A stretch of DNA of 64,000 nucleotides from contig NZ_PXUP01000003.1 of assembly GCF_003324185.1 (NCBI RefSeq), positions 1 to 64,000 on the forward strand, given 5' to 3'. Positions 25,418 through 35,679 of this stretch are shown in pieces; the first letter of the stretch is position 1, and the number at the start of each line of letters is the position of its first letter. Under the pieces are notes generated by a model. It had not been told where the DNA came from and did no database searches. It worked only from the letters and a program-made list of their open reading frames with translations. This DNA is from Faecalibacterium prausnitzii. Lineage in GTDB: Bacteria; Bacillota; Clostridia; Oscillospirales; Ruminococcaceae. The position numbers were made by a program, and so were the translations under genes.

Positions 25418-25763
25418 GGAAAACGAGATAGACCGTAAGCCGGGTTCTGTATTAAACGACGATCTGTCTAGGCCTGCCATTGCTGACAGGCTCGTGCCGC
25501 CTTCGGGACACGCGAGCAGCGCTGTACGTCCCATATAGGCGTTGCTTCCGGTAGGGTTTACAAAGCCGCATGGTCACCCATGCGCTGGTGAGCTCTTACC
25601 TCGCCGTTTCATCCTTACCGCATTGCTGCGGCGGTTTGTTTTCTGTTGCACTTTCCCTAAGGTCACCCTCGGCTGCCGTTAGCAGTTACCGTGCTCTGTG
25701 AGGCCCGGACTTTCCTCAGAGCGGTCAAAGCCGCCCCGCCGCCGTATGTTCCACTCGTTTTCC
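25418..25763 (-). ncRNA. rnpB: RNase P RNA
   Basis: About 346 bases on the minus strand. The ends form the P1 helix (GGAAAACGAG against CTCGTTTTCC, 10 pairs). The universally conserved blocks are visible: GAGGAAAGTCCGGGC near the 5' end, the AGGGTGAC and ACAGAAAACA-like core region, and CAGAACCCGGCTTACGGTC near the 3' end. It is the catalytic RNA that matures tRNA 5' ends. A terminator follows at 25374-25402. Confidence 0.95.
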
Positions 25764-25864
25764 GTTCCTCATGATACCATAAAAAAGTAAGATTTGCAAG
25801 TGAAACGGATTTTTGTTATAATATCATTTGTGTTTTTGTGAATTTTGCAGGGGGAGGGCAGGCC

Positions 25865-26776
25865 ATGCAGCTGTATTTTGCCGTGCCGGATACGGCTACC
25901 ACCCACGATGGGGTGCTGGTGCGCAGCTTTCTGCGCCAGTGTGCCGTCTCTACGGAACTTGCCCGGGCGGTCAAGTTCCGGGGCGGCGGCTTTTTTGCGG
26001 ACGGCGTGCCTGTGCTGGCAAACCGGCGCATCTACCCCGGGCAGATGCTCTCCTTTGCGCTGCCGCCGGAGGGGGATGGCGTGACCCCGCAGCCGGAGAT
26101 CCCGGTCAACGTGGTCTACGAGGATGCCTTTGCGGTGGTGCTGGAAAAGCCGCCGCAGCTGGCGGTGCACCCCACTCTGAACTTCCCCGGGGGCACATTG
26201 GCCAACGGCTACGCGGCGTGGGCGGCTGCCCACGGCCACAGCCCGGTTTTCCGCCCAGTGAACCGCATCGATAAGGACACCAGCGGCCTTGTACTGGCGG
26301 CCAAAAACGCCTACGCCGCGCCGCTGTTGGCGGGCAGGGTGACAAAGCTGTATTATGCCATCGCGCAGGGCGCGCTGCCGCTGGGGGAAGGAGCAATCGA
26401 TGCACCCATCGGCCGCCGGGGCGATAGCATCATCGGGCGCTGCGTTACCCCCGAGGGCAAGCCCAGCCGCACCGAGTATACTATTATAAAGGAAGAAAAC
26501 GGCCTTAGCCTTGCAGCCTGCGTGCCGGTGACCGGGCGCACCCATCAGATCCGGGTGCACTTTGCGTCCATCGGCCATCCTCTTGCCGGGGATGATCTTT
26601 ACGGCGGCAGCCGGGAGCGCATTGCCCGGCAGGCGCTGCACTGCGCCAGGCAAAGCTTTGCCGTGCCTGTATACACCCCGCTGCCGGATGGCATCCGGGT
26701 GGAAATGCCTTTGCAGTTGCGCACCGTCACAGTGGAAAGCCCGCTGCCGCCGGATATGGAAGCGCTCTTTTCGTGA
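25865..26776 (+). CDS. RluA-family pseudouridine synthase
   Basis: A 303-residue enzyme that isomerises uridine in rRNA or tRNA. The catalytic motif appears as PVNRIDKDTSGLVLAAK, with Asp the nucleophile; it has NRID where most relatives have HRLD. The conserved TGRTHQIRVHFASIGHPLAGD and the product-release YYAIAQG strand follow. An S4-like region occupies the first about 80 residues. ATG 25865 has GGGGGAGG upstream and replaces a GTG at 25838. It cannot be assigned to RluC, RluD or another member from sequence alone. Confidence 0.9.
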   Translation: MQLYFAVPDTATTHDGVLVRSFLRQCAVSTELARAVKFRGGGFFADGVPVLANRRIYPGQMLSFALPPEGDGVTPQPEIPVNVVYEDAFAVVLEKPPQLAVHPTLNFPGGTLANGYAAWAAAHGHSPVFRPVNRIDKDTSGLVLAAKNAYAAPLLAGRVTKLYYAIAQGALPLGEGAIDAPIGRRGDSIIGRCVTPEGKPSRTEYTIIKEENGLSLAACVPVTGRTHQIRVHFASIGHPLAGDDLYGGSRERIARQALHCARQSFAVPVYTPLPDGIRVEMPLQLRTVTVESPLPPDMEALFS

Positions 26777-26966
26777 AAACTGCGTGAAAAAATAGCCAAA
26801 TTTTATGTAAGCGCTTGTTTCAAACCATGCAAAGTGTATAATAAAAAGAGAGTGTATTGTGTACAGGCCCTGTTGGCCTTTTGAACAGGGGAACGTACAC
26901 CATCTAGCTGTTGTGTTCCGGGCCGGAAAAATGCCCTGCAGCAGCGCAGGAAGGAGAAAAATCCCG

Positions 26967-28862
26967 TTGACTGAAGATAAAATAAAGGAGCAGCAGCCCG
27001 CTGCGCAGCCGGTACGGCAGACCCGCCGCCAAAAGCTGCGCTCGCTGTGGGCACAGCTCCAGTGCCGGGGTGTGCTGCGGCGGCACAGACTGCGCCGCAA
27101 GCGTCAGCACCGCCGGGAAACGCTGTGGCATAAGCTGCTGCACAACCCCGTAGCGCCCATGGTGGGCGAGACGCTGTACGCCATCGGCTTTTCCGCCGAG
27201 TATGCGGTCATCCGTACCGGGCGCCGTTTGCAGCACGGGCTGCAGCGTCTGCTGCAGATGGGCAGAGATCTGCTGAAAAATATTGCATCCATGGCCTTTC
27301 CCGGGGCGGCGCGGCTGCTGCGGGATCTGTTTGGCCCGGTGGTGCTTGCCCTGCGGGGCACCGGGGCGCTGCTGCGCCACGCACACCGGGTGCGCAAGCA
27401 AAAAGGCTTTGGCGCTGCGCTGCGCGCAAGCGGGCACTTCATTGCGGAGGGCATCGCCGATAACATCCGCCTTGTGCCTCGCATGGCCATGTATGTGCTG
27501 CCGGCGGCAGCACTGGCTGTTATGGTGACGGTGTTCCAGACCACCATCCGTCAGCCTTACGCTTTGCAGGTGCAGGTGGACGATAAAACTGTGGGCTATG
27601 TGGCCAACGAAGAGGTGTTCAACTCTGCGCTGGAGGCTGTGCAGCAGCGTATCAACTATTCCGGTACAGAGCAGGCGCGCTTTACCGTGGAGCCTACTTA
27701 TTCCGTGACCGTCGCCCATGACGTGATGGACGAAAATGACGTGGCTGACGCTATCCTCAAAACCTCCAGCGACCAGATCAGCGAGGGTACGGCTTTGTAT
27801 CTGGACGGCGAGCTGACCGCCGTATGCGCGGACGGCACCGGTCTGCAACGATACATCAGCAGCCTGCTGGAACCCTACGAGAACCCGGACGACCCCAACA
27901 CCACCGTGGGCTTCAACAAGGATGTCACGCTGGAAAACGGCATCTACTTCAACGAGAGCTTTCAGGAGGAAGCCGAGGTGGAGCAGCTGCTCTCTGGCGT
28001 GCAGCAGGCGGAAAAATCCTACACGGTGCAGAACGGCGATACCATCTGGTCTATCGCTCAGAAAAACGGCCTGACCGTGAAGGAACTGTGCGAAATGAAC
28101 ACCGGCTTTACAGCCAACGGCGAAAACGGCCTGACCCAGAACTCCAAGATCCTGCCCGGCGATGCACTGACCGTGGTGCGGGAGGAGGAAACGCTGGAGG
28201 TGCGCATCACCAAGGTGGAAAGCTGGGAGGAAGAGATCGCCTACACCACCGAGACCACCAAATCCAACGAGCTGAACTCCGGCACCAAGCGCGTTACCCA
28301 GAAGGGTGAGAACGGCATCCGCACCGTGACGGCACAGCGGGTGTACGATGCAAACGGCAATCAGCTTTCCCAGCAGATCCTGAGCACTGTGGTGACCAAG
28401 GAGCCTGTGACTGAAAAAGTTACGGTGGGCACCAAAAAGGTGTCCTCCGGTGCATCCTATATCACCGGCAGAGGACAGTTTATCTGGCCGGTGCCCGGCT
28501 ATCGGAACTGCTCCCGCTGGTACGGCGGCAGCCACAAGGGCGTAGATATCTGCGCCGCCGCCGGTACGCCTATCTATGCTTCGGCAGGCGGTACGGTGAC
28601 CAAGGCCGGCTATAACCGCGCCGGTGCAGGCAACGGCTACGGCAACTCCATCATCATCAGCCACGGCAACGGCTACACCACCTTGTACGCCCACTGCCTG
28701 TCGCTGGTGGTGCACGCCGGCCAGTCGGTCAAGCAGGGTCAGCTCATCGGCTATGTGGGCAGCACCGGACGTTCCAGCGGCAACCACTGCCACTTCGAGA
28801 TCCGGCGCAACGGCTCTTACATCGCACCGCAGAACGTGTTCAACCGCAGCAAATATCGGTAA
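26967..28862 (+). CDS. cell-wall hydrolase with LysM, G5 and M23 peptidase domains
   Basis: A 631-residue membrane-anchored peptidoglycan enzyme. A very basic cytoplasmic N-terminus is followed by one membrane helix (near LPAAALAVMVTVFQ), a YabE-like stretch, a LysM domain (SYTVQNGDTIWSIAQKNGLT), a G5 domain (EEEIAYTTETTKSNELNSGT) and a C-terminal M23 metallopeptidase. Zinc ligands are seen in GSHKGVDI (His, Asp) and NHCHFEIR (His). TTG 26967, with AAGGAG about 11 bases upstream, is preferred; the longer frame starting 26859 has no ribosome site and an implausible N-terminus. M23/G5 proteins act in growth or, in spore-formers, in forespore engulfment. Confidence 0.88.
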   Translation: MTEDKIKEQQPAAQPVRQTRRQKLRSLWAQLQCRGVLRRHRLRRKRQHRRETLWHKLLHNPVAPMVGETLYAIGFSAEYAVIRTGRRLQHGLQRLLQMGRDLLKNIASMAFPGAARLLRDLFGPVVLALRGTGALLRHAHRVRKQKGFGAALRASGHFIAEGIADNIRLVPRMAMYVLPAAALAVMVTVFQTTIRQPYALQVQVDDKTVGYVANEEVFNSALEAVQQRINYSGTEQARFTVEPTYSVTVAHDVMDENDVADAILKTSSDQISEGTALYLDGELTAVCADGTGLQRYISSLLEPYENPDDPNTTVGFNKDVTLENGIYFNESFQEEAEVEQLLSGVQQAEKSYTVQNGDTIWSIAQKNGLTVKELCEMNTGFTANGENGLTQNSKILPGDALTVVREEETLEVRITKVESWEEEIAYTTETTKSNELNSGTKRVTQKGENGIRTVTAQRVYDANGNQLSQQILSTVVTKEPVTEKVTVGTKKVSSGASYITGRGQFIWPVPGYRNCSRWYGGSHKGVDICAAAGTPIYASAGGTVTKAGYNRAGAGNGYGNSIIISHGNGYTTLYAHCLSLVVHAGQSVKQGQLIGYVGSTGRSSGNHCHFEIRRNGSYIAPQNVFNRSKYR

Positions 28863-28932
28863 ATAGCAGCAAGGGCTTTTCCACAGGGGAAAGCCCCTCT
28901 GCTGTATCATGAATAAAAAGGAGAGATCATCT

Positions 28933-29652
28933 ATGTCTACCCCTCACATCAGCGCAGAAATGGGCGATTTCGCCAAGACAGTCCTTATGCCGGGTGACCC
29001 CCTGCGTGCCAAGTTCATTGCCGACACCTTTTTGCAGGATGTCCGGCAGGTGACCGGTGTGCGCGGGATGCTGGGCTTTACCGGCACCTACGAAGGCCGT
29101 CCCATCAGTGTGATGGGCAGCGGTATGGGAATGCCCTCCATCGGCATCTACTCCTACGAGCTGTTCAGCTTCTACGGCGTGGAAAACATCATCCGCATCG
29201 GCTCTGCCGGCAGCTATACCGAAAAGGCCAAGCTGTTCGACACCGTTCTGGCCACCGGCGCCGTGAGCGAGAGCAACTACGCCCGGGTACAGAGCGGATT
29301 TACCGGCAACATCACCCTGCCCAGCGCAGCTTTGAACGAAAAGCTGCGTGTCTCCGCTGCAAAGCAGGGTATCCCCCTGATCGAGGGCAACATCCACTCC
29401 TCGGATGTGTTCTACCGCCAGCCCTCGGACGCAAAGCCCACCTACTGGGAAAAGCTGCGGGACGAGGATGGCTGCCTGTGCGTGGAGATGGAAAGCTTTG
29501 CGCTGTTTGCCAACGCGCAGGTGCTGGGCAAGAACGCCGCCTGCCTGCTGACCATCTCGGACAGCTTTGTGGCTCCCGGCATCACCACCGCCGAGGAGCG
29601 CCAGAAGAGCTTTACTGATATGATGAAGGTCGCTCTGGGCGCAGAGTACTGA
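28933..29652 (+). CDS. deoD: purine-nucleoside phosphorylase, DeoD type
   Basis: A 239-residue hexameric-type phosphorylase that splits purine (deoxy)nucleosides to base and (deoxy)ribose-1-phosphate. Motifs: MPGDPLRAKFIADTFL (phosphate binding), GSGMGMPSIGIYSYEL, RIGSAGSY and CLCVEMESFALFANAQ, which binds the ribose. AAGGAGAG lies 9 bases before the ATG. It starts a nucleoside salvage region with cdd and the BMP importer. The preceding 28863-28920 holds a GGGCTTTTCC/GGGAAAGCCC hairpin, probably ending the M23 gene. Confidence 0.96.
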   Translation: MSTPHISAEMGDFAKTVLMPGDPLRAKFIADTFLQDVRQVTGVRGMLGFTGTYEGRPISVMGSGMGMPSIGIYSYELFSFYGVENIIRIGSAGSYTEKAKLFDTVLATGAVSESNYARVQSGFTGNITLPSAALNEKLRVSAAKQGIPLIEGNIHSSDVFYRQPSDAKPTYWEKLRDEDGCLCVEMESFALFANAQVLGKNAACLLTISDSFVAPGITTAEERQKSFTDMMKVALGAEY

Positions 29653-29666
29653 TTGCATAATTTTTC

Positions 29667-29707
29667 CAGCGCGGCTGCCGCCCCAAGGCACAGCCGCGCT
29701 GTTTTTG
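29667..29707 (+). terminator. terminator of deoD
   Basis: CAGCGCGGCTG pairs with CAGCCGCGCTG, followed by TTTTTGCC. The cdd start is 22 bases on, so cdd may depend on readthrough. Confidence 0.8.
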
Positions 29708-29728
29708 CCCATAAAAGGAGGAAACAGC

Positions 29729-30181
29729 ATGACAAAATTGACCATGGAAGAAAAGCAGCAGCTGATCCGCATGGCACTGGCCGCACGGGAAAAGGCCTAT
29801 GTGCCTTACAGTGATTTTATGGTGGGCGCTGCACTGCGCGCTGCGGACGGCCGCATCTTTACCGGCTGCAACGTGGAGAACGCCGCCTTTACCCCCACCA
29901 GTTGCGCCGAGCGCACCGCCCTGTTCAAGGCGGTGGCGGAGGGCGTGACCGCGTTTACGGATATCGCCGTGGTGGGCAGCCGCCGGGGCGAAGTGAACCG
30001 GCAGATCACCTCGCCCTGCGGGGTGTGCCGTCAGGCATTGTTCGAGTTCGGCGGGCCGGAGCTGAACGTCATTATGGCAAAGACCCCGGAGGATTTCATT
30101 GAGCGCAGCATGGACGAACTGCTGCCCTTCGGCTTTGGCCCCTCCAACGTGGCGGGCAACAGCGCTGTGGAAGAGAAGTAA
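29729..30181 (+). CDS. cdd: cytidine deaminase
   Basis: A 150-residue homotetrameric-type deaminase converting (deoxy)cytidine to (deoxy)uridine. Zinc and catalytic residues: FTGCNVENAAFTPTSCAERT (Cys, Glu) and SPCGVCRQAL (two Cys). VPYSDFMVGAAL is the substrate-binding loop. AAAAGGAGG lies before ATG 29729; an in-frame upstream ATG overlaps the terminator. C-terminal tail slightly longer than usual. Confidence 0.95.
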   Translation: MTKLTMEEKQQLIRMALAAREKAYVPYSDFMVGAALRAADGRIFTGCNVENAAFTPTSCAERTALFKAVAEGVTAFTDIAVVGSRRGEVNRQITSPCGVCRQALFEFGGPELNVIMAKTPEDFIERSMDELLPFGFGPSNVAGNSAVEEK

Positions 30182-30288
30182 CTGTCTTTCTGCGAAAAAC
30201 AGCGCAAGCAGGGATAAATTGGTGAATAAGCATTGCTTTTTTATAAATTATACAAGGGATTTGTAAAGAATTTGTAATCGGAAATTGC

Positions 30289-30317
30289 TTGCATCTGTCA
30301 CATCCACCCGCTATACT
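30289..30317 (+). promoter_or_regulatory. promoter of the BMP importer
   Basis: TTGCAT and TATACT are separated by 17 bases, 75 bases before the lipoprotein start. The -35 is weak, suggesting activation or modest strength. Confidence 0.5.
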
Positions 30318-30391
30318 TGAGCCAGTAAATGTGCCAGAGTGCACATTTCATTCTTTTGACGCAATTTTTTAAAATAAAAGGAGAGTTTCTT

Positions 30392-31573
30392 ATGAAGATT
30401 TCTCGTCGTAACTTTCTGGCTGTGGCCGGTGCTGCTGCCGCTGCCGCTGCTCTGACCGCCTGCGGCGGTTCTTCCGCTTCCTCCACCAGCACTGCTTCTT
30501 CCGCAGCTGCCAGCTCTTCCGCCGCTTCCGGCGCAGCAGACGGCGCTGAGAAGATCGCCAAGGTCGCTCTGACCTGCGATACCGGCACGATCGATGATGA
30601 GAGCTTCAACCAGGCTTGCTGGGCTGCTGTTTCCAGCTACATGGGCGACAACTGCCAGTACTACATCCCCGATTCCGATGCTTCCGATGAGGATCGCGAG
30701 ACCATGATCCGTCAGGCTGTCAACGATGGCGCTGATGTTATCGTCTGCGTGGGCTACCTGTACGGTGCCTCTCTGGCATGGGCTGCTGAGCAGTACCCCG
30801 ACGTCAAGTTCATCGCTATCGATGTGACCCAGGGCGATATCGGCACCGACAGCATCCCCGCCAACTGCTACTGCATCACCTTCAAGGAGGAGCAGGCAGG
30901 TTATCTGGCAGGCTACGCCGTTGTTAAGGACGGATACACCAAGCTGGGCTTCCTGGGCGGCATGGCTGTGCCCGCCGTTATCCGTTACGGCTACGGCTAT
31001 GTGCAGGGCGCTGACGCTGCTGCAAAGGAGCTGGGCACCAACATTGACATCAACTACTTCTACGGCGGCCAGTTCTACGGCGATGCCAACATCACCTCCC
31101 GTATGGAGGGCTGGTATGCCAACGGCACTCAGATCGTCTTTGCCTGCGGCGGCGGCATCTACACCTCCGCTGTCGAGGCTGCTCTGAAGAACAACGGCTA
31201 CGTTGTGGGTGTTGACGTTGACCAGAACTACATCGGTGTCAACGGCGTGGCAAAGGACGGCTACGCATACAACCCCTTCGTCACCTCTGCTATGAAGGGT
31301 CTGTCTGAGTCTGTCAGCACCGCTCTGGGTGACATCGAGGCAGGCGAGTGGAGCGAGATCGCTGCCACCAACGGCAACTTCGGTCTGGAGGACGGCGAGT
31401 ACGTTGGTCTGCCCACTGCTGATGACAGCTGGAACTTCAAGACCTTCACCAAGGACGAGTACGAGACCCTGAAGACCAAGATCGCTTCCGGCGAGCTCGT
31501 TGTGGACAACAGCTCCGACGACGCTACCAAGCCCACCGTCAGCGAGTTCACCAAGGTCAACTACATCCAGTAA
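30392..31573 (+). CDS. BMP-family nucleoside-binding lipoprotein
   Basis: A 393-residue substrate-binding lipoprotein of the BMP/PnrA family, which binds purine or pyrimidine nucleosides. The signal MKISRRNFLAVAGAAAAA ends in a lipobox LTAC (Cys24) and carries a twin-arginine motif, SRRNFL. A Ser/Ala-rich linker follows, then the two-lobed domain with GTIDDESFNQACWAA and VGVDVDQNY. It is followed by a terminator, then the ATPase and two permeases, so the binding protein is probably made in excess over the membrane parts. Linked deoD and cdd support a nucleoside substrate. Confidence 0.9.
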   Translation: MKISRRNFLAVAGAAAAAAALTACGGSSASSTSTASSAAASSSAASGAADGAEKIAKVALTCDTGTIDDESFNQACWAAVSSYMGDNCQYYIPDSDASDEDRETMIRQAVNDGADVIVCVGYLYGASLAWAAEQYPDVKFIAIDVTQGDIGTDSIPANCYCITFKEEQAGYLAGYAVVKDGYTKLGFLGGMAVPAVIRYGYGYVQGADAAAKELGTNIDINYFYGGQFYGDANITSRMEGWYANGTQIVFACGGGIYTSAVEAALKNNGYVVGVDVDQNYIGVNGVAKDGYAYNPFVTSAMKGLSESVSTALGDIEAGEWSEIAATNGNFGLEDGEYVGLPTADDSWNFKTFTKDEYETLKTKIASGELVVDNSSDDATKPTVSEFTKVNYIQ

Positions 31574-31601
31574 TCGCTTTCCCGGAATTACTCCCGTAAT
31601 A

Positions 31602-31640
31602 GGGGCGGGGTGCTCATGCAGGGGCACCCCGCCCTTTTTG
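31602..31640 (+). terminator. terminator between binding-protein and ATPase genes
   Basis: GGGCGGGGTGC pairs with GCACCCCGCCC, followed by TTTTTG. It likely limits downstream transcription. An inverted repeat CTTTTTGA/TCAAAAAG at 31709-31731 and a TATAAT at 31757 may give the transporter genes their own promoter. Confidence 0.8.
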
Positions 31641-31814
31641 TATGCCTGTGTGGGAGAATCAGGTAGGAAATCGTGCAGACCTTACAAAAGTAATACTTTT
31701 GTTTGTGCTTTTTGACAAAAAATCAAAAAGCCGTGTGCAAACCGCAAAAAATCAGGTATAATGGTTTGTAGTATAGAAAAGGTGTCGTTACGGCACGAAA
31801 GGAGAGTGAGCAGA

Positions 31815-33353
31815 TTGGCAGAGGATTATGTGATCGAGATGCTCCACATTACCAAGGAATTCCCCGGTATCAAGGCAAACGATGATATCACCCTGCAACT
31901 GCGCAAGGGCGAGGTACACGCCCTTCTGGGCGAGAACGGTGCGGGCAAAAGTACGCTGATGAGCGTGCTGTTCGGCCTGTATCAGCCGGAACAGGGCAAG
32001 ATCCTGAAAAACGGCAAGGAGGTCGCCATCCGCAACCCCAACGATGCCAACGCACTGGGCATCGGCATGGTGCACCAGCATTTCAAGCTGGTGGAATGCT
32101 TCAGCGTGCTGGACAACATCATTCTGGGCGTGGAACCCAACAAGATGGGCTTTTTGCAGAAGGCCGAGGCACGCAAAAAGGTGATGGCGCTGAGCGAAAA
32201 GTACGGCCTGCGGGTGGACCCGGACGCACTCGTCAGCGATATCTCGGTGGGTATGCAGCAGCGCGTGGAGATCCTGAAGATGCTGTACCGCGACAACGAG
32301 ATCCTGATCTTTGACGAACCCACCGCTGTGTTGACCCCGCAGGAGATCGACGAACTGATGGAGATCATGCGCGGGTTCAAGAAGGAGGGCAAGTCCATCC
32401 TGTTCATCACCCATAAGCTCAACGAGATCATGGCTGTGGCCGACCGCTGCACCGTGCTGCGCAAGGGCAAATATATGGGCACGGTGGATATCAAGGACAC
32501 CACCAAGGAAGAGCTTTCCCGCCGCATGGTGGGCCGTGACGTGCAGCTGCAGGTGGAAAAGCAGCCCGCGCACCCCGGCGAGACCGTGCTGGACGTGGAG
32601 AATGTTACCATCCACAATGACCAGCGCAAGAAGGATGTGGTGAAGGATGTGTCCTTCAAGGTGCACGCAGGCGAGATCGTCTGTCTGGCGGGCATCGAGG
32701 GCAACGGTCAGACCGAGTTCATCTACGGCCTGACCGGCCTGAGCAAGCTGTCTGGCGGCAAGCTTACGCTGGACGGCAAGGATATCACCCACGAGAGCAT
32801 CCGCCAGCGCTCCAAGGACGGCATGGGTCACATCCCGGAGGACCGCCACAAGCACGGTCTGGTGCTGGATTTCAGTCTGGAAAACAACATCGTGCTGCAG
32901 CGCTACTGGCAGCCGGAGTTCCAGAAGGGTGGCTTTATCCGTGCCGATAAGGTGCGCGAGTACTCTGACAGACTGATCGAGCAGTACGATGTGCGCAGCG
33001 GTCAGGGCAGTCTGACCACCGTGCGCAGTATGTCCGGCGGCAACCAGCAGAAGGCAATCATTGCCCGCGAGATCGACCGCGACCCCAAGCTGCTGGTGGC
33101 AGTGCAGCCCACCCGTGGTCTGGACGTGGGTGCCATTGAGTACATCCACCGCCAGATCGTGGCCGAGCGCGATAAGGGCAAGGCCGTGCTGCTGGTCAGC
33201 CTTGAACTGGACGAGGTGATGAACCTTTCTGACCGCATCCTTGTAATGTACGAGGGCGAGATCGTGGGCGAGTTTGACCCCAAGACCACCACCGTGCAGG
33301 AGCTGGGTCTGTATATGGCAGGCGCCCGCAAGCAGGGAAAGGAGGAGCAGTAA
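31815..33353 (+). CDS. nucleoside ABC importer ATPase, tandem domains
   Basis: A 512-residue ATPase with two nucleotide-binding domains, as in RbsA- or NupA-type importers. Domain 1: [18 protein letters not shown], signature [14 protein letters not shown], and [14 protein letters not shown]. Domain 2: [16 protein letters not shown] (a degenerate Walker A) and [27 protein letters not shown]. The second site lacks the usual GKST, as is normal for this family. TTG 31815 fits AAAGGAG 9 bases upstream; the extension from 31761 lies before that site. The permease follows 4 bases after the stop. Confidence 0.93.
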   Translation: MAEDYVIEMLHITKEFPGIKANDDITLQLRKGEVHALLGENGAGKSTLMSVLFGLYQPEQGKILKNGKEVAIRNPNDANALGIGMVHQHFKLVECFSVLDNIILGVEPNKMGFLQKAEARKKVMALSEKYGLRVDPDALVSDISVGMQQRVEILKMLYRDNEILIFDEPTAVLTPQEIDELMEIMRGFKKEGKSILFITHKLNEIMAVADRCTVLRKGKYMGTVDIKDTTKEELSRRMVGRDVQLQVEKQPAHPGETVLDVENVTIHNDQRKKDVVKDVSFKVHAGEIVCLAGIEGNGQTEFIYGLTGLSKLSGGKLTLDGKDITHESIRQRSKDGMGHIPEDRHKHGLVLDFSLENNIVLQRYWQPEFQKGGFIRADKVREYSDRLIEQYDVRSGQGSLTTVRSMSGGNQQKAIIAREIDRDPKLLVAVQPTRGLDVGAIEYIHRQIVAERDKGKAVLLVSLELDEVMNLSDRILVMYEGEIVGEFDPKTTTVQELGLYMAGARKQGKEEQ

Positions 33354-33356
33354 CAC

Positions 33357-34526
33357 ATGAATAAGAAAAAACTTTCCCGCAGCAGCAGCCTGCAAAGCTC
33401 TGTTACCAGCGTGCTGGCTGCACTGCTGTGCATCCTGATTGGTTTGCTGGTGGGCTTTCTGGTGCTGGTAGCCATCAACCCCGCACACGCATGGGGCGAT
33501 GGCTTTGTGCGCATCATCAAGGGCGGTTTCCACGATGCCCCCTACGGCGTGGGCAAGGAGCTGGCCAATGCTGCACCCCTGATCATGACTGGTCTGTCTG
33601 TGGCCTTTGCCTTCAAGACCGGCCTGTTCAACATCGGTGCAGCCGGTCAGTATACGCTGGGCGCTTACGGTGCGCTGTATTGCGCCATCATGCTCAAGCT
33701 GCCCTGGTTCGTCTGCCTGCTGGTAGCAGCAGTGCTGGGCGGCCTGTGGGGTGCGATCCCCGGCTTTTTCAAAGCCTACTTCAACATCAACGAGGTCATT
33801 ACCTCCATTATGTTCAACTGGATCGGCCTGTATCTGGTGAATGAGCTCATCTACCAGAACGGCACCGGCCCCATGTACGATGTGCGCAACACCCGTACTT
33901 TGAACCTGAGCAAGAATGCCGATTTTGCCCAGTCCCTGATCCCGGACTTTGGCTTGAACAAGCTGTTCCAGACCAACAGCACCACCATTGCCATCTTCTT
34001 GGCGGCAGCGGTGGCCGTGCTGATCTGGGTGGTGCTGAACAAGACCACCTTCGGCTACGAGCTCAAGGCCGTTGGCCTGAACAAGAACGCCGCCCGTTAC
34101 GCCGGTATCAACGAGAAGAAGAACATCATCCTCTCCATGGCCATTGCCGGTGCGCTGGCGGGCTTCGGCGCAGGCCTGTTCTATCTGTCCAACGTGTCCC
34201 AGTGGAACCCGCTGAACTCCACCAGCCTGCCGGGCATGGGCTTCAACGGTATCTCGGTGGCACTGCTGGCAAGCTCCAACCCCATTGGCACCGTGTTCTC
34301 TGCGCTGTTCATCTCCCACATCTCGGTCGGCGGCTCCTTCCTGTCCACCAAATTTTACCCCACTGAGATCTCGGATCTGATCAGCGGCATCATCATCTAC
34401 CTGTGCGCATTCTCTATGCTGTTCCGCGGCAAGATCCAGAGCCTGCTGTTCCGGAATGCCGAAAAGACCAATGTGAACGCAGAGCCTGCATCTGCCGCAG
34501 AAAAGACCAAAAAGGAGGGCAAGTAA
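33357..34526 (+). CDS. nucleoside ABC importer permease 1
   Basis: A 389-residue, roughly ten-helix permease of the branched-chain/nucleoside (BPD_transp_2) family. [20 protein letters not shown] is the typical cytoplasmic-edge motif; [16 protein letters not shown] is the ATPase-coupling loop. It lies 4 bases after the ATPase stop and 2 before the second permease, so ATPase and both permeases form one tight unit. The C-terminal tail is basic. Confidence 0.92.
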   Translation: MNKKKLSRSSSLQSSVTSVLAALLCILIGLLVGFLVLVAINPAHAWGDGFVRIIKGGFHDAPYGVGKELANAAPLIMTGLSVAFAFKTGLFNIGAAGQYTLGAYGALYCAIMLKLPWFVCLLVAAVLGGLWGAIPGFFKAYFNINEVITSIMFNWIGLYLVNELIYQNGTGPMYDVRNTRTLNLSKNADFAQSLIPDFGLNKLFQTNSTTIAIFLAAAVAVLIWVVLNKTTFGYELKAVGLNKNAARYAGINEKKNIILSMAIAGALAGFGAGLFYLSNVSQWNPLNSTSLPGMGFNGISVALLASSNPIGTVFSALFISHISVGGSFLSTKFYPTEISDLISGIIIYLCAFSMLFRGKIQSLLFRNAEKTNVNAEPASAAEKTKKEGK

Positions 34527-34527
34527 T

Positions 34528-35445
34528 ATGCTGCTTCTGATCAAATATACCCTGCTGTACGGCATCGTGCTGATGCTGGTGGCACTGGGCGGTATGTTCA
34601 GCGAACATTCCGGCATCATCAACATTGCACTGGAGGGCATCATGGTCATCGGCGGTGTGGCCGGTGTGCTTACCCTGACCATGCTGCCTGCAAGCCTGTC
34701 GCCCTTCCTTGTGGTGCTGATCTCCATTCTGGTGGCAGCGCTGGCGGGCGTGATCTACAGCCTGCTGCTGGCCTTTGCCTCTATCAACCTGAAGGCGGAC
34801 CAGACCATCGGCGGTACGGCACTGAACCTGCTGGCTACCGCCATTGCCGTGGTCATCTCCAAGTACTTCAGCGAGAGCGGCAGCGCCAAGCTGAACTATT
34901 CCAACAAGCCCTTCCTGTTCAGCATCGGCGGGCTGGAACTCAGCGTGTTCGTGCCGTTGGGGCTGATCTTGCTGGTGGTCAGCTACATCGTGCTGTATAA
35001 GACCCGCTTCGGCCTGCGTCTGCGTGCCTGCGGCGAGCATCCGCAGGCTGCGGACTCGGTGGGCATCAACGTTTACAAGATGCGCTACGCCGGTGTCATC
35101 CTTTCCGGTGCGCTGGGCGCCGTCGGCGGTCTGGCGTATATCGTGCCCCCGGTGCAGACCTGGAACTTTGAAGTCGGCGTGGCCGGTGCAGGCTTTCTGG
35201 CACTGGCAGTTATGATCTTTGGCCAGTGGAAGCCTTTCCACATCTTTGGCGCGGCCATGTTCTTTGCTGTGTTCAAGAGCCTTGCCAACATTGCAGACTC
35301 TACCTTCCTTGCGCAGCTGCACTGGTCCAGCAACATCTATAATATGATGCCCTTTGTGGCCTCTATGGTCATTCTGGCCTTCACCTCCAAGAACAGCATG
35401 GCACCCAAGGCCGAGGGTATCCCCTACGATAAGGGCTCCCGCTAA
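34528..35445 (+). CDS. nucleoside ABC importer permease 2
   Basis: A 305-residue permease of the same family, shorter than its partner. FSEHSGIINIALEGIMVIGG and LRACGEHPQAADSVGINVYK are the diagnostic loops. With permease 1, the tandem ATPase and the BMP lipoprotein it completes the importer. AGGAGGGC before the previous stop supplies the ribosome site. A terminator follows 27 bases later. Confidence 0.92.
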   Translation: MLLLIKYTLLYGIVLMLVALGGMFSEHSGIINIALEGIMVIGGVAGVLTLTMLPASLSPFLVVLISILVAALAGVIYSLLLAFASINLKADQTIGGTALNLLATAIAVVISKYFSESGSAKLNYSNKPFLFSIGGLELSVFVPLGLILLVVSYIVLYKTRFGLRLRACGEHPQAADSVGINVYKMRYAGVILSGALGAVGGLAYIVPPVQTWNFEVGVAGAGFLALAVMIFGQWKPFHIFGAAMFFAVFKSLANIADSTFLAQLHWSSNIYNMMPFVASMVILAFTSKNSMAPKAEGIPYDKGSR

Positions 35446-35472
35446 GCGTATTCGCTAAAAATCTGTAAAACG

Positions 35473-35514
35473 AAGGCATCCGCAGCCATCCATGTGCTAC
35501 GGATGCCTTTTTTG
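35473..35514 (+). terminator. terminator of the nucleoside importer
   Basis: AAGGCATCCG pairs with CGGATGCCTT around a 16-base loop, followed by TTTTG. Confidence 0.85.
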
Positions 35515-35570
35515 TACGGGGCAGGGCATATTTTGTCCATATATTTGCCGGCAGAAAATGGCATTTTTAC

Positions 35571-35599
35571 TTGTAAAATACAACAAGATGTGCTATCAT
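35571..35599 (+). promoter_or_regulatory. promoter of the polysaccharide control operon
   Basis: TTGTAA, 17 bases, TATCAT, with TGC before the -10. It lies about 80 bases before the Wzz-like gene. Confidence 0.6.
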
Positions 35600-35679
35600 T
35601 ATAAAACGAATGTGTATCTATAGGAACCCGGTGTACATTTCTTGCACTGCGGAAAACAAGAAAGGTGAGTTTCGCTATT

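Noticed and set aside
26859-26966. N-terminal extension of the M23 hydrolase
   Set aside because: No ribosome site before it, while TTG 26967 has AAGGAG; the extension has no homology-like character.
31788-34727. 979-codon open frame opposite the nucleoside transporter
   Set aside because: Same shadow effect; composition dominated by His, Gln, Leu and Val with no recognisable protein.
35446-35679. A missing gene between the nucleoside importer and the Wzz gene
   Set aside because: The stretch is fully explained by a terminator, a promoter and a ribosome site.
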